Assembly (NCBI RefSeq): GCF_900105315.1
Contig: NZ_LT629766.1
Span: 1,736,001 to 1,800,000, forward strand
Source: Brevibacterium siliguriense
Lineage (GTDB): Bacteria; Actinomycetota; Actinomycetes; Actinomycetales; Brevibacteriaceae
DNA: 64,000 nt
Direction: 5' to 3'
Shown here piece by piece: positions 59,477-64,000 of the stretch (within the stretch, counting starts at the first letter, position 1; the number at the start of each line of letters is the position of its first letter). A model generated the notes under the pieces. That model was given only the letters and a program-made list of their open reading frames with translations, ran no database searches and was not told where the DNA came from. Both the position numbers and the translations under genes were made by a program.

Positions 59477-60954
59477 AATACGAAGACGCGATCAAGAAAT
59501 ACGATCCGGTCATCGGCATCGAGGTCCACGTCGAACTCGGCACCGCGACCAAGATGTTCGACGCCGCCCCCAACACCTTCGGCGGGGGACCGAACACCAA
59601 TGTGACTCCCACCTCCCTCGGCCTGCCCGGGTCCCTGCCCGTGGTCAACGAGAAGGGTGTGGAGTACGCGATCAAGATCGGTCTGGCGCTCGGCTGCGAG
59701 ATCGCCGAATCCTGCCGGTTCGCCCGCAAGAACTATTTCTACCCGGACGTGCCCAAGGACTTCCAGACCAGCCAGTCTGATGAGCCTATCGCGGCCGAAG
59801 GCCAGGTCGAGGTCGAACTCGAGGACGGCACCATCGTCACCGTCCCCGTCGAGCGCGCCCACATGGAGGAGGACGCCGGAAAGAACACTCACGTGGGAGG
59901 GGCCACCGGCCGCATCCAGGGCGCCGACCACTCCCTCGTCGACTACAATCGCGCCGGTGTTCCACTCGTGGAGATCGTCACCCACCCGATCACCGGGACA
60001 GGGGAGAGGGCCGCCGAGGTGGCCGCCGCCTATGTGCGCACGCTCCGTGACATCTTCCGCGCCCTCGACGTCTCCGAAGCCCGCATGGAACAGGGCAACG
60101 TCCGCGCTGACGTCAACGTGTCCCTGCGCGAGAGCCCCGATGCACCGCTGGGCACCCGAACGGAGACGAAGAACGTCAACTCCTTCCGCTCGATCGAACG
60201 CGCAGTGCGCTTCGAGATCGGCCGCCAGGCGACCCTCCTCGAAGCAGGGGAGAAGGTCGTCCAGGAGACCCGCCACTTCCACGAGGAGACCGGCGAGACC
60301 TCATCGGGACGTCCGAAGTCCGACGCCGACGACTACCGCTACTTCCCCGAGCCGGACCTCGTCCCGCTGCAGCCGACCCGCGAATGGGTCGAAGAGCTGC
60401 GGGCAAGCCTGCCCGAACTGCCGGCGCAGAAGCGTCGCCGTCTCCTCGGGGAGTGGAAGTTCTCCGACCTGGAGATGCGCGACATCGTCAACGCGGGACT
60501 CCTCGAAGCCATCGAGGACACCGTCACCGCCGGTGCGAAACCTGCGAAGGCCCGCAAATGGTGGACCGGTGAGGTCGCCCGCCTGGCCAACCAGGAGGAC
60601 AGGCATCCCACCGAGATCGTCACACCCGCCCAGGTGGCGGGCCTCGTCGAACTCATCGATGAGGGCAAGCTCAATGACAAGCTGGCGAAGGACGTGCTCA
60701 CCGGAGTCTCAGCAGGCGAAGGCGAGCCGGCCGAGGTGATGAAGGCCCGCGAACTGGAGATCGTCGAGGACACCGGTGCGCTGGAAGCCGCCGTCGAGGA
60801 GGCCATCGCGGCCAACCCCGATGTGGTCGAGAAGATCAAGGGCGGAAAGATGCAGGCCATCGGTGCGCTCATGGGGCCGATTATGAAGGCCACCCGCGGA
60901 CAGGCCGATGCTGGCAAGGCCAAGGACCTCATCCTCGCCAAGATCAACGGCTGA
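59473..60954 (+). CDS. gatB: Asp/Glu-tRNA amidotransferase subunit B
   Basis: A 493-residue kinase/transamidase subunit. It has GIEVHVEL and [11 protein letters not shown] near the start, [11 protein letters not shown], a [14 protein letters not shown] segment, and a C-terminal tRNA-binding YqeY-like domain. GTG 59473 is coupled to gatA by GTGA. Confidence 0.97.
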   Translation: MKYEDAIKKYDPVIGIEVHVELGTATKMFDAAPNTFGGGPNTNVTPTSLGLPGSLPVVNEKGVEYAIKIGLALGCEIAESCRFARKNYFYPDVPKDFQTSQSDEPIAAEGQVEVELEDGTIVTVPVERAHMEEDAGKNTHVGGATGRIQGADHSLVDYNRAGVPLVEIVTHPITGTGERAAEVAAAYVRTLRDIFRALDVSEARMEQGNVRADVNVSLRESPDAPLGTRTETKNVNSFRSIERAVRFEIGRQATLLEAGEKVVQETRHFHEETGETSSGRPKSDADDYRYFPEPDLVPLQPTREWVEELRASLPELPAQKRRRLLGEWKFSDLEMRDIVNAGLLEAIEDTVTAGAKPAKARKWWTGEVARLANQEDRHPTEIVTPAQVAGLVELIDEGKLNDKLAKDVLTGVSAGEGEPAEVMKARELEIVEDTGALEAAVEEAIAANPDVVEKIKGGKMQAIGALMGPIMKATRGQADAGKAKDLILAKING

Positions 60955-61142
60955 GTGCAGGCCCAGCCTCAGGGCTGACCAAGACTCAGGATTGATCCAG
61001 CCACACCCTCTAGACTGTGCGTCCAAGGGAACCGAACGGTTTCCCGAACACAGCGGAGGGTGTGGCTGTTCGCATTCCCCGCAACCGGTGGCCCGCAGGG
61101 AAACGGGCCGAGTGCGTGACCCACACGCGTGGAGGTGGAGCG

Positions 61143-61310
61143 GTGTCTGAGTGGAAGTCGCTGTGGAAGAGCGAATGCGGGAAGTCTGCGCCGATCTATC
61201 GGGTGCTCGTGCCCGAAAGCGTCAACGAGGCGGTGCTGCGTGCCTGGAGTGCCCGCGGATACCGGTACACGGCAGGAGCCCCGAGCGCGATCATGCTCAC
61301 CGGGGGATGA
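61143..61310 (+). CDS. Small hypothetical protein (55 residues)
   Basis: GTG 61143 with GGAGG about seven bases upstream. It reads VSEWKSLWKSECGKSAPIYR, then VPESVNEAVLRAWSARGYRY; no family known. Coupled by ATGA to the next gene, which supports translation. The gap 60955-61142 contains only its upstream region. Confidence 0.6.
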   Translation: MSEWKSLWKSECGKSAPIYRVLVPESVNEAVLRAWSARGYRYTAGAPSAIMLTGG

Positions 61311-62176
61311 GCCGAAACTTCTTCCGCTCCAGCGTCCTGTTCAAGGGCGGCACCGCCGCCGGCACTGCCGTGACCGCGGGATTCGCGGCACCCGGAGGAC
61401 TGGCTCTGGTCTCGGGATTCGCCGATGCCGCACTGACCTTCGGCGGAATGGGAGCGGCAACGGCCGTGGGCACCGGTATCTTCGCTGCCGTCACCGGCCC
61501 CAAATATCTGCGTGACCCGAAGCGTCTGAGCCGGAAGAACCGGCGCAAGGTCGCCGGTGCCAAATGGGTGACTCCGGCCAGCCTCGGCTATCTGCCCGGT
61601 CGCAAGGACGGCCGCGACACCGACGAACAGCGACTGTTCCACCTCGCGGTCACTATCGCCCGCAAGATCGTGCGCACCCGCGCCTGGACCCACCCGATCC
61701 TCAAAGACCACGTTTCCCGAGTCGACCTCGACCACGCCGTAGCCTCCATCGGAGTGCGGCTGCAGGAACTCGTCAGTCTGCGCGAGGAGATCGAAGGCAT
61801 CCGCGATGCGGGGACCGCGAAGTCGGTGGAGACCTATCTGTCGAAGCTGGCCGTCGCGTTCTCGTCGATGGCGCACCGCGTGGAGTCGATGCACGAATAC
61901 TATGAGCGGCTGCTCGATCTCGACCAGCAGCTCATGCTGCTGCACAACTCCGAACGCTCCCGCGAACTCGGCGATCGGGTGCTCGACGTGCTGTCGCGCA
62001 CCGCCGCCGATGATTCCGCCGATTGGCAGTTCAGAGAACTGCGCATCGACGCGGACTCGCAGTCCTCGATCATCTCCGGACTCGTCGCCGAACTCGATCA
62101 GACCGCCGATGACTTCGACGACTTCGACACCCGCCTGGCTGCCGCACAGAAGTCCGTGGACGAACTCGAGGCCTAG
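61307..62176 (+). CDS. Hypothetical protein with N-terminal glycine-rich hydrophobic segments
   Basis: 289 residues. Residues about 12-70 are Gly/Ala-rich and hydrophobic (GGTAAGTAVTAGFAAPGGLALVSG, GGMGAATAVGTGIFAAVTGP), possibly two membrane helices. The rest is helical, and the last 80 residues look like a coiled coil with acidic heptads (RIDADSQSSIISGLVAELDQ). No family recognised. It forms a coupled pair with the 55-residue gene upstream. Confidence 0.65.
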   Translation: MSRNFFRSSVLFKGGTAAGTAVTAGFAAPGGLALVSGFADAALTFGGMGAATAVGTGIFAAVTGPKYLRDPKRLSRKNRRKVAGAKWVTPASLGYLPGRKDGRDTDEQRLFHLAVTIARKIVRTRAWTHPILKDHVSRVDLDHAVASIGVRLQELVSLREEIEGIRDAGTAKSVETYLSKLAVAFSSMAHRVESMHEYYERLLDLDQQLMLLHNSERSRELGDRVLDVLSRTAADDSADWQFRELRIDADSQSSIISGLVAELDQTADDFDDFDTRLAAAQKSVDELEA

Positions 62177-62194
62177 GCGAGCACCGGGCCGAAC

Positions 62195-62767
62195 TCAGTG
62201 TCCGAATGGGTCCGGGTCGACTCCCGGCATCCATGACAGGCCCGGCTGGTTATAGCTGTGAGCCTCCTGGGCCTTCTTCCACTTCTTCGACCAGCGCTTG
62301 TCGAGACGGTCGACATAGAGGGTTCCCTGCAGGTGGTCGTATTCGTGCTGCATGATGCGGGCGAACCACCCGTCCGCACTCAGCGTCACCGGCGCACCCG
62401 ACTCATCGAAGCCGTTGACGGTGACCCTGTCGGCACGTTTGAGGGGAAAGTCGAGACTCGGCACCGACAGGCATCCTTCGGTCTCATCGTCCGGGTCGGG
62501 ACGGGTGTCCGGGACCTTCGACGCAATGAGCACGGGATTGACGAAGGTGCCGCGATGACGCACACCGTAGTCGTCGTCGGCATCGAACACGAAGATGGAC
62601 TTTCCGACGCCGATCTGCGGCGCGGCCAGACCGACGCCGTTGCTGGCATCGAGGGTCTCGTGCATGTCTTTGACGAGTTCGACGAGATCGTCATCGAACT
62701 CGGTGATCTTCTCGGCACGACGATGCAGGACGGGCTCGCCGTAGACGACGATGGGATGAATAGCCAT
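62195..62767 (-). CDS. def: Peptide deformylase
   Basis: A 190-residue metalloenzyme that removes formyl from new proteins. All three motifs are present: GVGLAAPQ (44-51), EGCLS (Cys99) and HEYDH (141-145). ATG 62767 is chosen because the family starts there. A C-terminal KKWKKAQEAHSYNQPG extension is normal in Actinobacteria. Confidence 0.95.
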   Translation of the reverse strand: MAIHPIVVYGEPVLHRRAEKITEFDDDLVELVKDMHETLDASNGVGLAAPQIGVGKSIFVFDADDDYGVRHRGTFVNPVLIASKVPDTRPDPDDETEGCLSVPSLDFPLKRADRVTVNGFDESGAPVTLSADGWFARIMQHEYDHLQGTLYVDRLDKRWSKKWKKAQEAHSYNQPGLSWMPGVDPDPFGH

Positions 62768-63160
62768 GAGGACAATCGTATCGGTCTCCTGAGGCCGTCT
62801 CAGACTCCGCCCGACGACACCTCCGCAGTACCGCAGGGACGAAATCACCGAGGCGGCCACCTCGGTGATCATGTCCGCCGATTGCTCAGCGGTTGTCCCG
62901 ATCTGCTGCTGAAACGCGTGGATCGATATGCGACGATCTCGGGTCTGTGATACGCGATGTCATAAAGTTTCGCCCCCAGCGAACAGAGATTGTTGAGCAA
63001 CATATCTGGGAACATGTTCAGGGTCGGCGTGGTTATGATGAGGGCAAGCCGTCTCGGACCACGAGATGAAAGCTGTCGCTCAACCCCTGCCGGAACATCC
63101 CTGCCGAGTGGTGAGGGGCCTGTGACGGCGGATGCACACAGTAGCGTGAAAGGACTTACT
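62768..63160. promoter_or_regulatory. Divergent def/cysK region with tandem palindromes
   Basis: No gene is seen in 393 bases. TGTTG/CAACA (62991-63002, 2-base centre) and the perfect decamer GAACATGTTC (63010-63019) lie close together upstream of cysK, with TATGAT at 63034-63039 as a possible -10 box. They could be regulator sites for sulfur control (inference). Confidence 0.45.
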
Positions 63161-64000
63161 TTGACCATCTTCAACAACGTCTCCGATCTGGTCGGCCGTA
63201 CTCCGCTGATCCGCGTCAACAAGGCAAGCGAACGCTCCGGTGCCGAAATCGTTGCGAAGCTCGAATCGTACAACCCGGGCAACTCCGTCAAGGACCGCAT
63301 CGGTGTGGCGATGATCGACGCGGCCGAGAAGTCCGGCGAACTGCAGCCCGGCGGCACGATCGTCGAAGCCACCTCCGGAAACACCGGCATCGCTCTGGCG
63401 ATGGTCGGCACCTCCCGCGGCTACAAGGTCAAGCTGACGATGCCCGAATCGATGTCGAAGGAACGTCGCGCTCTGCTGCGCGCCTTCGGAGCCGAACTCG
63501 TCCTCACCGACAAAGCCGACGGCATGAAGGGCGCGGTCGCCAAGGCCGAGGAACTTGCCGCCGGCGGCGCCGTGCTCGTGCGCCAGTTCGAGAACCAGGC
63601 CAACGCCGAGATCCACAAGGCCACCACCGGACCCGAGATCCTCGCCGATACTGACGGCGAGGTCGACATCTTCGTCTCCGGCATCGGCACCGGCGGGACC
63701 ATCACCGGCGCCGGCGCCGCCCTGCGCGAGGCCAACCCGGATGTGAAGATCGTCGCCGTCGAGCCGGCCGCCTCGCCGCTGTTGACCGAAGGCAAGGCCG
63801 GACCGCACGCGATTCAGGGACTCGGCGCGAACTTCGTGCCCAAGGTGCTCAACACCGAGATCTACGACGAGGTCGTCACCGTCGACAACGACGCGGCCAT
63901 CGAACGCGCCCGCGAGGTCGCGAAGGAAGAGGGCCTGCTCGTGGGCATCTCCTCCGGTGCCGCACTCTCGGCCGCCGAGGCTGTCGCCGCACGCCCGGAG
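63161..64000 (+). CDS. cysK: Cysteine synthase A (3' end outside the window)
   Basis: 280 residues visible of about 310. A PLP enzyme making cysteine from O-acetylserine and sulfide. The PLP lysine is in NSVKDR (about residue 45), the substrate loop is TSGNTG, and the phosphate-binding loop is GTGGT. The start is TTG 63161 with AAAGGA six bases upstream; no ATG or GTG fits. It runs off the window edge in frame. Confidence 0.95.
   Translation, partial: MTIFNNVSDLVGRTPLIRVNKASERSGAEIVAKLESYNPGNSVKDRIGVAMIDAAEKSGELQPGGTIVEATSGNTGIALAMVGTSRGYKVKLTMPESMSKERRALLRAFGAELVLTDKADGMKGAVAKAEELAAGGAVLVRQFENQANAEIHKATTGPEILADTDGEVDIFVSGIGTGGTITGAGAALREANPDVKIVAVEPAASPLLTEGKAGPHAIQGLGANFVPKVLNTEIYDEVVTVDNDAAIERAREVAKEEGLLVGISSGAALSAAEAVAARPE

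Overview
The window is high-GC actinobacterial chromosome, most likely from Brevibacterium or a close relative. The genus is an inference from protein style and gene order; no rRNA gene is present to confirm it. Actinobacterial traits seen directly are a mycothiol-dependent isomerase-type protein (10620-11249), an iron-box site of DtxR type, many GTG and TTG starts, many ATGA or GTGA stop/start overlaps, and the order mnmA, MetE-like gene, ligA, gatCAB. I see no CRISPR array, prophage or intact insertion sequence. Three tRNA genes occur: Leu-UAG, Lys-CUU and His-GUG.

Layout. 1-3.3 kb: end of a fructose PTS locus (EIIC, enzyme I, HPr). 3.3-12.9 kb: a methyltransferase; a PadR regulator with its membrane partner; an amidohydrolase/APC permease pair facing a TetR-ASCH-MDMPI operon; a DUF1772/MerR pair; a GNAT acetyltransferase. 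13-21.1 kb: tRNA-Leu, a peroxiredoxin, then a reverse-strand operon that mirrors the Bacillus ycsFGI-kipIA locus. It holds an NRAMP-like transporter, PxpA, a DUF1445 protein, a fused PxpB-PxpC and a biotin carboxylase/BCCP protein, with a divergent GntR gene. 21.2-29.3 kb: tRNA-Lys and a displaced fragment of it, GroES-like and DUF3618 genes, a broken deaminase-ASCH gene, two surface proteins, tRNA-His, a ribokinase, a DHDPS-like lyase, and a collapsed secreted-protein gene.

29.3-43.2 kb: a siderophore-interacting protein with an iron box, glutaminase, an Rv0909-like protein, NhaA, SulP, an M20 amidase, a DUF2993 protein, the lutABC lactate operon, an SCO6745-like protein, a SulP relic and oligoribonuclease. 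43.4-48.9 kb: a three-gene cluster of two large envelope proteins around a thioredoxin-TPR protein, followed by a convergent pair of small membrane proteins. 48.9-64 kb: housekeeping genes (cysteine desulfurase, mnmA, a prolyl-oligopeptidase-type peptidase, a MetE-like protein, ligA, gatCAB, def, cysK), cut by the window edge inside cysK.

Two themes stand out. First, there are many damaged genes. Five carry single-base frameshifts, four of them in short G or C runs. At least three look internally deleted: a MerR regulator, a deaminase-ASCH protein and a choice-of-anchor-I protein. The frameshifts may be sequencing errors; the internal deletions cannot be explained that way. Second, two arrangements may be functionally new. 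One is an operon that together holds all domain types of a urea-carboxylase-like enzyme beside 5-oxoprolinase parts. The other is a pair of similarly built envelope proteins, each with a complete lipoprotein-type signal buried in mid-chain, flanking a CnoX-like thioredoxin.
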